From NCBI GenBank assembly GCA_025357975.1, contig JANYKY010000198.1, positions 1 to 9,942 on the forward strand: a DNA stretch of 9,942 bases, written 5' to 3'. Made by a program: the position numbers and the translations under genes. Below the pieces are notes generated by a model. That model was not told where the DNA came from. It saw nothing but the letters and a program-made list of their open reading frames with translations, and did not search any database. Each line of letters opens with the position of its first letter. The first letter of the stretch is position 1. Positions 1 to 7,143 of the stretch are shown here, piece by piece. Source of the DNA: Gemmatimonadaceae bacterium. Lineage in GTDB: Bacteria; Gemmatimonadota; Gemmatimonadetes; Gemmatimonadales; Gemmatimonadaceae.

Positions 1-2
1 CG

Positions 3-551
3 CGGCTCGAGCAGGCGACAGGCAAGCGACTAGGCGACCCGAAAAATCCGTTGCTCGTTTCAGTCAGGTCAGGCGCGTCGGTCTCCATGCCTGGCATGAT
101 GGAGACGATCCTTAACCTCGGCCTCAACGACCGGACCGCTGAGGGACTGGCGAAACAGAGCAGCAACGCACGATTCGCTTACGATTCATACCGTCGTTTC
201 ATCCAGATGTATGCGGACGTCGTTCTGGGCGTGCCAATCGCTGATTTCGAGCATCTCCTCAAGGCGCACCGTCTTACGAGCGGCGTGCTCACCGACTCGG
301 AGCTGGACGAGGATACGCTTCGCAATCTCGTCGAGGAATACAAGTCGCTCGTGCGCAACCGGACTCACACTGAGTTTCCGACGAATCCCGTCGTGCAGCT
401 ATGGGGCGCAATCGAAGCGGTCTGGAAATCATGGACGCTCAAGAAAGCGCGCGACTATCGCAAGGTCAACAGCATACCCGATGACCTCGGCACTGGCGTG
501 AATGTTGTCGCGATGGTCTTCGGAAATCTCGGCGACGATTCGGGGACGTGA
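3..551 (+). CDS. ppdK: Pyruvate phosphate dikinase, N-terminal part (5' end off window, ends at in-frame TGA)
   Basis: PPDK interconverts pyruvate + ATP + phosphate and PEP + AMP + pyrophosphate in the cytoplasm, in glycolysis or gluconeogenesis. The frame is open from the window edge, so the true start is upstream; roughly 65-70 N-terminal residues of a usual ~880-residue PPDK appear to be missing. What is seen belongs to the ATP-grasp (nucleotide-binding) domain. The motif LLVSVRSGA (from 51) is followed by SMPGMMETILNLGLND, then the helical part, YRKVNSIPDDLGTGVNV and AMVFGNLGDDSGT, where the TGA falls. The same frame continues after the TGA with VAFTRDPSTGEKKFYGEF, exactly as the family does, so this is one gene interrupted by a stop and not a separate short gene. 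A TTG at 51 could be taken for a start but lies inside a conserved motif. PPDK identity is near certain; whether this part makes a functional product is not. Confidence 0.9.
   Translation, partial: RLEQATGKRLGDPKNPLLVSVRSGASVSMPGMMETILNLGLNDRTAEGLAKQSSNARFAYDSYRRFIQMYADVVLGVPIADFEHLLKAHRLTSGVLTDSELDEDTLRNLVEEYKSLVRNRTHTEFPTNPVVQLWGAIEAVWKSWTLKKARDYRKVNSIPDDLGTGVNVVAMVFGNLGDDSGT
549..551 (+). other. ppdK: In-frame TGA at a conserved glycine of PPDK
   Basis: The codons around it read GGG ACG TGA GTC GCG TTC. In PPDKs this stretch is S-G-T-G-V-A-F-T-R, so TGA stands exactly where GGA (Gly) would be expected, one G-to-T change away. The frame is identical on both sides, which excludes an indel. 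TGA is the true stop of five other genes in this window, so a genome-wide change of code is unlikely. A recent nonsense mutation or a base-call error are the simplest explanations. Confidence 0.9.
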
Positions 552-668
552 GTCGCGTTCACCCGCGATCCTTCTACTGGGGAAAAGAAATTCTACGGAG
601 AATTTCTCGTCAACGCCCAGGGCGAAGATGTCGTCGCGGGGATCAGAACTCCGCTTCACATCGACGAG

Positions 669-2450
669 ATGGCTGACCGTCTGCCCGGCGCATATACCGA
701 GCTACTCGAAACTCAGGATCGGCTCGAGAGGCATTACGCCGACATGCAGGATCTCGAGTTCACAGTGGAGCGCGGCAAACTTTTCCTTCTGCAGACGCGC
801 AGCGGAAAGCGTACCGCGGCTGCGGCCGTGCAGATCGCTTGCGACATGGTGAAGGAGGGATTGATCGACAGGACGGAGGCGGTCAGGCGTGTGCCGCCCG
901 CCGATCTCGACCAGCTTCTGCACCCCATTATCGATCCTTCGGTGCGAGCCAAGCCACTCTGTCTAGGTCTCCCGGCCAGTCCAGGCGCGGCGAGCGGAAT
1001 TGCGGTCTTCGACCCCGATAGCGCTGTCGAGCGAGCCGCGAATGGAGAAGCGGTAATTCTCGTTCGGGATGAGACTACGCCGGAGGATTTTCATGGCATC
1101 GTTGCGGCTCGCGCAGTTTTGACGGCGCGCGGCGGAATGACGAGCCACGCCGCGGTGGTCGCCCGGGGAATGGGTAAATGCGCCATCGTCGGCTGCAAGG
1201 ACATCGAGGTCGAGGTCACTCACCGCCGTTTTGCGGTGAACGGAACGCATGTGCACGAAGGCGAGTGGCTCACGCTGGACGGCGCCACGGGCCGGGTGTT
1301 CGCAGGTAATCTTCCGACTATACCCAGTGAGGTTGTACAGGTCACGAACGGTACCCTGTCCCGCTCGCAGGCGCCGCTCTATCAATCGTATTCGGAGTTG
1401 CTCGAATGGGCGGACGACTGCCGGCGACTCAAGGTTCGGGCGAATGCCGATACTCCGCGCGACGCGAGAGTCGCCCGGGCCTTTGGCGCCGAAGGCATTG
1501 GGCTCTGCCGCACAGAGCACATGTTTTTTGAGGGCGACAGGATCACGCCCATGCGGGAGATGATCGTGGCCCGCGATGAAGGTGGCCGCCGCCGCGCGCT
1601 TGCGAAGCTGATGCCGATGCAACGGTCGGATTTTGAAGGAATTTTCGAGGCAATGAACGGGCTGCCCGTCACGATTCGACTTCTCGATCCACCGCTCCAC
1701 GAATTTCTTCCACACGGGGGCGAGGAGAGTAAACTGCTCGCCCGAACCCTTGGGCTTCCACGGGATGAGCTCTCGCGCATTGTCGAGGGGCTAAGAGAGA
1801 ACAATCCGATGCTGGGGCATCGGGGGTGCCGCCTCGGGATCACTTTTCCGGAAATCACGGAAATGCAGGGGCGCGCGATTTTCGAGGCTGCCGTCAGGGC
1901 GATGCGCCGTGGAATCGAGGTCAAGCCGGAGATCATGGTGCCACTTGTATCCACAGTTGCCGAATTCGAGAATCAACGGTCAATCCTGGAAAGCGCGGCG
2001 GAACAGGTGCTGGGGGTAATGGGCGAAAGTGTAAGTTATATGATCGGTACCATGATCGAGCTTCCCCGTGCCGCACTTACCGCAGACGAGATAGCCAGAA
2101 GCGCCGAATTCTTCTCTTTCGGAACAAATGACCTCACTCAGACTACATATGGTTTGAGCCGGGACGATGCCGGGCGCTTCCTTCCTTCCTATGTGGATCG
2201 TGGTATCTTTGCGGACGATCCCTTTCAGGTGCTCGACGCCCAGGGTGTTGGCCGCCTGATCCGGATTGCGGTAGAAGACGGACGCAGGGTACGCCCTGAC
2301 ATCAAGCTTGGGATTTGCGGCGAGCACGGCGGCGAGACGCGTTCCATAGCGTTTTGCCATAACATCGGGCTCGATTATGTGTCCTGTTCACCCTTTCGTG
2401 TGCCAATAGCAAGACTTGCCGCAGCTCATGCCGCCCTTAACGCGTCGTAG
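669..2450 (+). CDS. ppdK: Pyruvate phosphate dikinase, C-terminal part (same frame, downstream of in-frame TGA)
   Basis: This continues the PPDK frame. Homologous coding begins right after the TGA, at 552, and 669 is only the first ATG, with no convincing ribosome binding site. Residues 552-800 finish the ATP-grasp domain (LVNAQGEDVVAG, LLQTRSGKRT). Next comes the swivelling phosphohistidine domain with GGMTSHAAVVARG; the catalytic His is codon 1146-1148, and the Thr two residues before it is the site that regulatory kinases modify in some PPDKs. The PEP/pyruvate barrel follows: RANADTPRDA, GIGLCRTEHMF, MLGHRGCRLG, IGTMIELPRAA, FFSFGTNDLTQTTYG and GICGEHGGE, with the catalytic Cys at 2316-2318. 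All expected active-site residues are present and there is no further stop or frameshift, so apart from the TGA the gene looks intact. On its own this fragment lacks most of the ATP-binding domain. Its 3' end overlaps the next gene. Confidence 0.9.
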   Translation: MADRLPGAYTELLETQDRLERHYADMQDLEFTVERGKLFLLQTRSGKRTAAAAVQIACDMVKEGLIDRTEAVRRVPPADLDQLLHPIIDPSVRAKPLCLGLPASPGAASGIAVFDPDSAVERAANGEAVILVRDETTPEDFHGIVAARAVLTARGGMTSHAAVVARGMGKCAIVGCKDIEVEVTHRRFAVNGTHVHEGEWLTLDGATGRVFAGNLPTIPSEVVQVTNGTLSRSQAPLYQSYSELLEWADDCRRLKVRANADTPRDARVARAFGAEGIGLCRTEHMFFEGDRITPMREMIVARDEGGRRRALAKLMPMQRSDFEGIFEAMNGLPVTIRLLDPPLHEFLPHGGEESKLLARTLGLPRDELSRIVEGLRENNPMLGHRGCRLGITFPEITEMQGRAIFEAAVRAMRRGIEVKPEIMVPLVSTVAEFENQRSILESAAEQVLGVMGESVSYMIGTMIELPRAALTADEIARSAEFFSFGTNDLTQTTYGLSRDDAGRFLPSYVDRGIFADDPFQVLDAQGVGRLIRIAVEDGRRVRPDIKLGICGEHGGETRSIAFCHNIGLDYVSCSPFRVPIARLAAAHAALNAS

Positions 2451-3633
2451 CAACCTCGCACGCGTTCGCGATCTCACTCCCGCCGCGGCCCTGCCGCGGG
2501 CGGCTACTGATTTCGCAAAACCGCTACGGATCGCACTCGTCACCGAGTACTACTATCCGCATCTCGGCGGCATCTGCGAACACGTCCATTTCTTTGCGCG
2601 TGAAGCGCGGCGGCTCGGGCATCACGTAGACATCATCACCTCCAACCTCAAAGGCGCCGTCAACGAGCCGCATGTCATTCGCATAGGACACAGCCAGCCT
2701 GTCTACTTCAATGGCTCACAGGCGCGCATGACTCTTGGCTGGAATCTGAAAAAACAGTTGAGGGATGCCTTCAGGCGCGGCAAGTACGACATCGTCCATG
2801 TTCATTCGCCGCTCAGCCCGTGGCTTCCAGTTATCGCAATCGAAGCCGCTGACTGCCCAGTCGTTGGAACATTCCACACTTATTTCGACAAGTCGAATAT
2901 TTACGGGCTGACGCAGAAGTGGCTTCAGAAAAGGCTCGATCATCTGGCCGCCGCCGTCGCGGTCTCGCATTCGACAACCGTCGCTTTAAATCGATATTTC
3001 GAGGCTAACTGGACGATCGTGCCGAACGGGATCGATCTCGATCTTTTCAATCCGCATGTCCCGCCTCCTCCTGGTGTTCGAAAAGATATCCCGAGCATCC
3101 TTTTTCTCGGACGTTTCGATCCGCGCAATGGCCTGACCACTTTGATCGATTCGTTCAAAAAGGTGAAGGGGACTAACCGTGAAGCGCAACTCGTAGTTGT
3201 CGGTGATGGACCTCTTCGCAAGCACTACTATCGCGCAGCGGCGGGCGATCCGGACATAACATTTGTCGGCGCTGTGCTCGGCTCACGTCCGAGCTACTAC
3301 GCGCACAGCTCGATGTATGCGTGTCCGACTACCAAGGCGTCGTTCGGCATTACGCTGCTTGAATCGATGGCATGCGAAACGCCGGTTGTGTGTTCGGATA
3401 TTCTCGGGTTTCGTGATGTCGTCAAACACGAACGCGAGGCATTGATGTTTCCATGTGGCGACGTCGATGCCCTCGCAGAAGATCTTGTGAGGTTGCTGGA
3501 TGACGAGACGCTTCGCGCCAGACTCGGAAAATCAGGTCGCCAGCATGCGATCGAATACGGGTGGCCCAATGTGACGGCTGCGATCCTCGACGTGTACATG
3601 GGCGTGCTCGGCCCTGCAAAGGTTCTCAGATGA
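2428..3633 (+). CDS. GT4-family glycosyltransferase (GT-B fold, PimB-like)
   Basis: Predicted cytoplasmic or membrane-associated retaining glycosyltransferase of 401 residues, moving a sugar from a nucleotide donor to a lipid or glycan acceptor. The N-terminal Rossmann half starts with LRIALVTEYYYPHLGG and contains DIVHVHSPLSPW and VVGTFHTYF. The donor-binding half has VPNGIDLDLFNP, ILFLGRFDPRNGLTTLIDSF, LVVVGDGPLRKHY and the C-terminal SFGITLLESMACETPVV. The usual EX7E pair is changed: the second Glu is present (E312), but Ala304 occupies the position of the first. I chose the ATG at 2428, which overlaps the PPDK end by 23 bp; a TTG at 2416 in the same frame is possible, and neither has a clear ribosome binding site. 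The stop shares ATGA with the deacetylase start, implying translational coupling. Donor and acceptor cannot be told from sequence; a phosphatidylinositol- or lipid-mannosyltransferase-like role is inference. Confidence 0.88.
   Translation: MPPLTRRSNLARVRDLTPAAALPRAATDFAKPLRIALVTEYYYPHLGGICEHVHFFAREARRLGHHVDIITSNLKGAVNEPHVIRIGHSQPVYFNGSQARMTLGWNLKKQLRDAFRRGKYDIVHVHSPLSPWLPVIAIEAADCPVVGTFHTYFDKSNIYGLTQKWLQKRLDHLAAAVAVSHSTTVALNRYFEANWTIVPNGIDLDLFNPHVPPPPGVRKDIPSILFLGRFDPRNGLTTLIDSFKKVKGTNREAQLVVVGDGPLRKHYYRAAAGDPDITFVGAVLGSRPSYYAHSSMYACPTTKASFGITLLESMACETPVVCSDILGFRDVVKHEREALMFPCGDVDALAEDLVRLLDDETLRARLGKSGRQHAIEYGWPNVTAAILDVYMGVLGPAKVLR
3618..3622 (+). promoter_or_regulatory. Ribosome binding site for the polysaccharide deacetylase
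   Basis: AAAGG lies 7 bases before the ATG at 3630, inside the end of the glycosyltransferase gene. It supports 3630 as the start rather than any earlier in-frame codon, which would put non-homologous sequence in front of the protein. Confidence 0.5.
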
Positions 3634-4319
3634 TTTTTCCAGCGGCGGTTGGCCTGACGCTCGCTGGAAGCGTGGTGCATGGCGCGTTTCACCGGAACAG
3701 CAAGGTTTTCGGCCCCGTACTCGGCCACCTCCCTACAGACGATCACCTCGTCGCTCTCACGTTCGACGACGGACCCAATCCCGATGCCACCCCGCGAATT
3801 CTCGACACTCTCGGGGAGCTTGGAATCCGCGCTACCTTTTTTGTTCTCGGCCGGCATGCAGAACGTTGGCCCGGTCTGGTCCATCGGACGGTCGACGAAG
3901 GGCACCAGCTCGGAAACCACGGTTACTTTCACGAAAAACTTCACCTCAAGTCTCCTTTTTATGTAAAGCGCGACTTGAGTCTTGGCAAACGGGCTATCGA
4001 AAGGGCAGCGTCGGTCTCGCCTCGATTCTTCCGCGCTCCGCACGGCTTTAGAAGTCCATGGGTATCATGGATTGCGGGATCCCTTGGAGAGCGGACAATC
4101 GGGTGGTCACTTGGCGTCTGGGATAGTGATCAACCTGGCGTGACTGCGATTGTCGATCGAACAATGGAAGGTGTTCGTCCCGGGTCGATCCTGTTGTTGC
4201 ACGATGGCGATGGCTATAATGCGGACGGCAATCGCATGCAGACTGCGGCCGCATTGCCGCGCATCGTTGCCGGCCTGCGTGATCGCGGCTATGAGTTCGT
4301 AACCCTGCCGGCTCAGTGA
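3630..4319 (+). CDS. Polysaccharide deacetylase (NodB homology domain, CE4)
   Basis: A 229-residue metal-dependent deacetylase that would remove N- or O-acetyl groups from a sugar. The five NodB motifs are in order: TFDDGPNP (D46 probable base, D47 metal), GNHGYFH (H97 and H101, metal ligands), FFRAPHGFRSP (R135), VWDSDQPG, and LLLHDGDG (H191). All catalytic positions expected for carbohydrate esterase family 4 are present. The N-terminus (IFPAAVGLTLAGSVVHGAF) is mildly hydrophobic and could be a membrane anchor or amphipathic helix, but it is not a clear cleavable signal. The start shares ATGA with the preceding glycosyltransferase, and the stop shares GTGA with the next gene, so all three are probably translated in a coupled way. 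From context, the likely substrate is the N-acetylhexosamine of a glycolipid or lipid-linked glycan rather than free chitin or peptidoglycan, but that is inference. Confidence 0.9.
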   Translation: MIFPAAVGLTLAGSVVHGAFHRNSKVFGPVLGHLPTDDHLVALTFDDGPNPDATPRILDTLGELGIRATFFVLGRHAERWPGLVHRTVDEGHQLGNHGYFHEKLHLKSPFYVKRDLSLGKRAIERAASVSPRFFRAPHGFRSPWVSWIAGSLGERTIGWSLGVWDSDQPGVTAIVDRTMEGVRPGSILLLHDGDGYNADGNRMQTAAALPRIVAGLRDRGYEFVTLPAQ

Positions 4320-5419
4320 AGCGCGGTCTCTCGCGGGCACTCCGCTGGATACTGACGGCCGCGATTGTCATCTTCCTTGTAATATTCGCGAGGACGATCA
4401 ATTGGAGTGCTGCGTGGACATCTATCCGCAGCGCTTCCCTGCCGCTTCTTGCGGCGGCTGTCGGCGTCAATCTGCTCACTATCCTGATTAAAGCGATACG
4501 ATGGTGGCTCTTCCTGAGGGCCGCGGGATCCCCGTCGCTGCCCCTCGCCATTCGCGCGACTGTTGCGGGAGCGGGCCTCAACAACGTTCTCGTCGCGAAT
4601 GGCGGAGACGCTGCGCGAGTGGTGTTCATCTCGCGATCGACCGGAATTCCGAGCTCGACAGTTCTTGCCACCGTTGCTTTGGAACGGCTGTTCGATCCTG
4701 TTGGCTTCGTGATCATGCTGGTAATTGGAGTCCTCGTCTTTTCGCTCCCTCCATCTCTGGAGCGATGGCACCTCCCGGCCGAGATTGCGCTGGTGTTGAT
4801 CGCGGTGTTGCTGACGTGGTTCGTTTATGCATCGCGCAACGCCAAGCCCGAGCACGTACCAGAGCGGCGTGAGCGGCCTCGCGGCCTTGGCGGGAGACTC
4901 AAGGCATATTTTGTCGGTTTCGCCGCAAGCACGCGGCTGCTCACATCAGGTCCGCGTTTTGTTGGAGCGCTCTTGCTCTCTATGCTCTCGTGGGCAGGTC
5001 AATTCGCGACTTTCCAGCTCGCCGCAGATGCTGCGCACGTTGCGATACCGCCTGCGGGAAGTCTTGCGGCGTTACTGGCGATCAACCTCGGATTGCTGAT
5101 ACGGGCAACGCCGGGAAATGTCGGATTTTTCCAGTTTGTATTTGCGCTTGCGGTCGATCCGTTTGGAGTTGCGCGCAACGATGCGATCGCAGTGTCCCTG
5201 TTGATTCAGACCCTGCAGATAATTCCGGTAACGCTGCTTGGCGTTGCCCTGGCTCCAGAATTCATCTTCAAGCGAAAGAAGCGTAAAGAACTGCTTGCCC
5301 CCGCGGATCCTTCAGCCGCCAGCGCTGAGGAAGGCGATGAACTCGGCAGGGTTGCGAGTGAGCCCGGAGAACGTTCTGACAGTGTTGCCACTGCCGTCGA
5401 CAATCGCGTAAAGCGGTAA
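4316..5419 (+). CDS. Flippase-like / lysylphosphatidylglycerol synthase TM-region family membrane protein (UPF0104, AglD-like)
   Basis: A 367-residue inner-membrane protein with about seven to nine hydrophobic segments, for example near residues 11-27, 41-60, 124-145, 154-171, 210-233, 240-263 and 290-315. Family hallmarks are an early IKAIRWWLFLRA, the polar GLNNVLVANGGDAARV loop, ALERLFDP, and a late RATPGNVGFFQF. This matches the integral membrane half of MprF/AglD-type proteins, often annotated as a flippase-like domain; no soluble aminoacyl-transferase domain follows. The start is GTG at 4316, sharing GTGA with the deacetylase stop. Placed after a glycosyltransferase and deacetylase, it plausibly handles the lipid-linked product at the membrane. 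Oddity: after the last membrane segment, a Lys/Arg patch leads into a charged Ala/Ser/Glu-rich tail of about 45 residues, and its last 36 codons overlap the opposite-strand DsbD gene. The tail is probably not conserved. Confidence 0.82.
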   Translation: MKRGLSRALRWILTAAIVIFLVIFARTINWSAAWTSIRSASLPLLAAAVGVNLLTILIKAIRWWLFLRAAGSPSLPLAIRATVAGAGLNNVLVANGGDAARVVFISRSTGIPSSTVLATVALERLFDPVGFVIMLVIGVLVFSLPPSLERWHLPAEIALVLIAVLLTWFVYASRNAKPEHVPERRERPRGLGGRLKAYFVGFAASTRLLTSGPRFVGALLLSMLSWAGQFATFQLAADAAHVAIPPAGSLAALLAINLGLLIRATPGNVGFFQFVFALAVDPFGVARNDAIAVSLLIQTLQIIPVTLLGVALAPEFIFKRKKRKELLAPADPSAASAEEGDELGRVASEPGERSDSVATAVDNRVKR

Positions 5420-6619
5420 CGCCACCGTCCCGAAACGATCTTCCTGGAATTTCTGTTGAGCGTCGTAAACGGGGCCTTCGCCATCCGTGTACAGACGGCT
5501 GAGCACGAACTTCGACATCTCCGTTGATACATCAGCGCGCGAAAACATATTTGCTTCCATCCACCTGCAGTTAGTGCACGTGTAGCCGGTGAAGTCGATG
5601 AAGACGAGGCGATTGGCGGAGCCCGCCTCACGCAGCGCTCGCCGGTGATCGTTCACTATCCACTGCAGCGCGATTCGTGATGCAGGCATTGACGCTGAGG
5701 TAGCTACATCGGTAGGCGGAGGGAGAAAAGCTTCGAGCTCTCCGACCGATTTTCCGTTCAGCCCCGATGCGAGCCAGATCGTCACGGCGCCGGCCGCAGC
5801 GACGGACAACCACGACAAAGATCTGCCAATCGTCCGAGATCTACTTCCGCGGAGCGCTGCACGGATGAGGTAGAGGACGGCAATCGCACTCATCGTGACC
5901 CACACGAGCAGCGAAGTCCGCCGCGAGATCAGTCCCGTTCTCCAAACCAGATCCGCATTGGAGAAAAATTTTACGGCGGCGGCAAGCTCGAACAGGCCGA
6001 CCACGACTTTCACGTCACGCATCCAGCCGCCAACTCGCGGAAGTGATGTAGTCCACCTGGGAACGAGCGCGAGCATGAAGAACGGCGTCGCGAATACCAC
6101 CGAAAACACAGCCATTCCCGCAAACGGGCGCACCCAGTCCCCGCGCGCTGCCGCAACGAGAAGCGGTCCGACAAACGGAGCTGTACACGTGAATGACGCA
6201 AGTGTAAATGCAAATCCTGCTAACGCGGAGCCTGCAGCATTCCCGGATCGTTCGCGCACAGACGCATCGACGCTGTTCACCAGGCGATTGCCGAATGGAA
6301 GTGGAATGTCGTAAAGTCCGAGCAGGCTCGCGGCGAACGCGACGAACGCGAGCCCAATCGCGACATTCACCACTGGGTTCGACGCGAATCGGGACAGCCC
6401 CGCCGCGCCGACGATAACGGCGAGGCCGAGGCCAATCGCGGTGAAGGTCACGATTATTCCTGCGGCGAAAAGCAATGCGTGCCGTAATGCGTGGCCCGTC
6501 GATCGTTCTGCGTTCCCGTTGAAGAACGCAACAGTGATCGGAATCATCGGGAATACGCATGGCGTCAGCAGTGACAGCGCGCCTGTCACTGCCGCAAGCC
6601 ACAAGAACGATGCGGTCAC
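5312..6619 (-). CDS. dsbD: DsbD-type thiol:disulfide interchange protein (membrane domain + C-terminal thioredoxin domain)
   Basis: A 435-residue inner-membrane protein that would carry electrons from cytoplasmic thioredoxin to periplasmic thiol proteins. The first part has about eight membrane segments. The two redox cysteines of the DsbD/CcdA core are visible: C21 in LLTPCVFPMIP and C145 in SFTCTAPFVGP. After a linker comes a thioredoxin-fold domain with FIDFTGYTCTNCRWME (C348 and C351), a DRFGTVALPLYAIVD stretch holding the likely cis-Pro, and the end of the fold. The start is GTG at 6619: it shares GTGA with the stop of the upstream lipoprotein gene and puts the first membrane helix at the N-terminus. 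A start further upstream, near 6688, would add residues that merely shadow the lipoprotein gene. The periplasmic N-terminal domain found in E. coli DsbD is absent here but encoded by the preceding gene. The 3' end overlaps the flippase-like gene on the other strand. Confidence 0.9.
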   Translation of the reverse strand: MTASFLWLAAVTGALSLLTPCVFPMIPITVAFFNGNAERSTGHALRHALLFAAGIIVTFTAIGLGLAVIVGAAGLSRFASNPVVNVAIGLAFVAFAASLLGLYDIPLPFGNRLVNSVDASVRERSGNAAGSALAGFAFTLASFTCTAPFVGPLLVAAARGDWVRPFAGMAVFSVVFATPFFMLALVPRWTTSLPRVGGWMRDVKVVVGLFELAAAVKFFSNADLVWRTGLISRRTSLLVWVTMSAIAVLYLIRAALRGSRSRTIGRSLSWLSVAAAGAVTIWLASGLNGKSVGELEAFLPPPTDVATSASMPASRIALQWIVNDHRRALREAGSANRLVFIDFTGYTCTNCRWMEANMFSRADVSTEMSKFVLSRLYTDGEGPVYDAQQKFQEDRFGTVALPLYAIVDGSGNTVRTFSGLTRNPAEFIAFLSAGG

Positions 6620-7122
6620 GTTCGACTGGGAGGCAGGCCCACCGAAATCGTCAAAGTCTTTGCCGGAAGGCAGAATTTGTCGCTGCACGCTTGCGACCGC
6701 ACCTTGACCTCGATCGGCTTTCCGCTCTTGAGTGCGCGCGCCGAGACTCTAACGGGGACGTTGATAACGGGCCCTCCGCTGTACGTCTCCGTCTCTACGC
6801 CAAAATTTGGATCCATCGCCTTTTGCGGAACGGGACCCTGCACTTCTGGTTGTATGGACAGCAGCGAGGACGACTCAACCTTCACCGACAATGGTGTTGG
6901 ACCGCCTGCCTTTTGCGTCAACGAGTAGACGTGCCAGCCGTCCTGAATGACAGCCTTGAGATGAAGGTCGACGAGCACCGTTCCGTCAGGAGACGGTGTT
7001 TGGCTCGCGACCTCGGCGGTCCATTGTACAGGCTGCGGCCCATTCGCCACGGGCGCACGATTATCCGCGCAGCCAGCCGCGAACACTGCGAGTACTGAGA
7101 TGACCACACCTGATGTGCGCAT
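6616..7122 (-). CDS. Lipoprotein with DsbD N-terminal domain (nDsbD-like)
   Basis: A 168-residue exported protein. The signal sequence MRTSGVVISVLAVFAAGC gives a probable lipidation site at C18 (AAGC, with a less usual Ala at -3). The mature part matches the DsbD N-terminal immunoglobulin-like domain: WTAEV near the start, DGWHVYSLTQKAGGPTPL, FGVETETYSGG, and the redox pair SQACSDKFCLPA (C146 and C151, spaced Cx4C), where E. coli has a Cx5C pair. It would take electrons from the DsbD thioredoxin domain and pass them to substrates such as isomerases or cytochrome c maturation factors. Its stop overlaps the DsbD membrane gene (GTGA), and the preceding glycosyltransferase ends only 21 bp upstream. 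No ribosome binding site is visible. A TATATT stretch at 7136-7131 lies so close to the ATG that, if it were a -10 box, the transcript would be nearly leaderless. Confidence 0.85.
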   Translation of the reverse strand: MRTSGVVISVLAVFAAGCADNRAPVANGPQPVQWTAEVASQTPSPDGTVLVDLHLKAVIQDGWHVYSLTQKAGGPTPLSVKVESSSLLSIQPEVQGPVPQKAMDPNFGVETETYSGGPVINVPVRVSARALKSGKPIEVKVRSQACSDKFCLPAKTLTISVGLPPSRT

Positions 7123-7143
7123 GATGGAGAAATATACCGCTGG

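Noticed and set aside
549..551. Genetic code with UGA = Gly as in Gracilibacteria/SR1
   Set aside because: TGA is the natural stop of genes ending at 3633, 4319, 5312, 6616 and 7144, each at the expected protein end, and the sequence is GC-rich.
549..600. Selenocysteine insertion at the PPDK TGA
   Set aside because: The position is a glycine in the family, not a cysteine or a catalytic residue, and I see no convincing hairpin of the bacterial SECIS type directly after it.
963..1715. Long minus-strand open frame inside PPDK
   Set aside because: It lies opposite conserved PPDK coding sequence, has an unnatural composition (many Arg/His) and no recognisable motif; typical shadow of a GC-rich gene.
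3297..4043. Minus-strand open frame across the glycosyltransferase and deacetylase
   Set aside because: It is antisense to two genes with clear catalytic motifs and has no motif of its own.
4048..4855. Minus-strand open frames opposite the deacetylase and flippase-like genes
   Set aside because: They are very rich in Arg, Gln and Asn, with no domain signal; shadows of the membrane protein coding strand.
7130..7136. TATATTT as a -10 promoter for the lipoprotein gene
   Set aside because: There is no matching -35 element, and it lies in a 21-bp gap within a same-strand gene series; too weak to list as a promoter.
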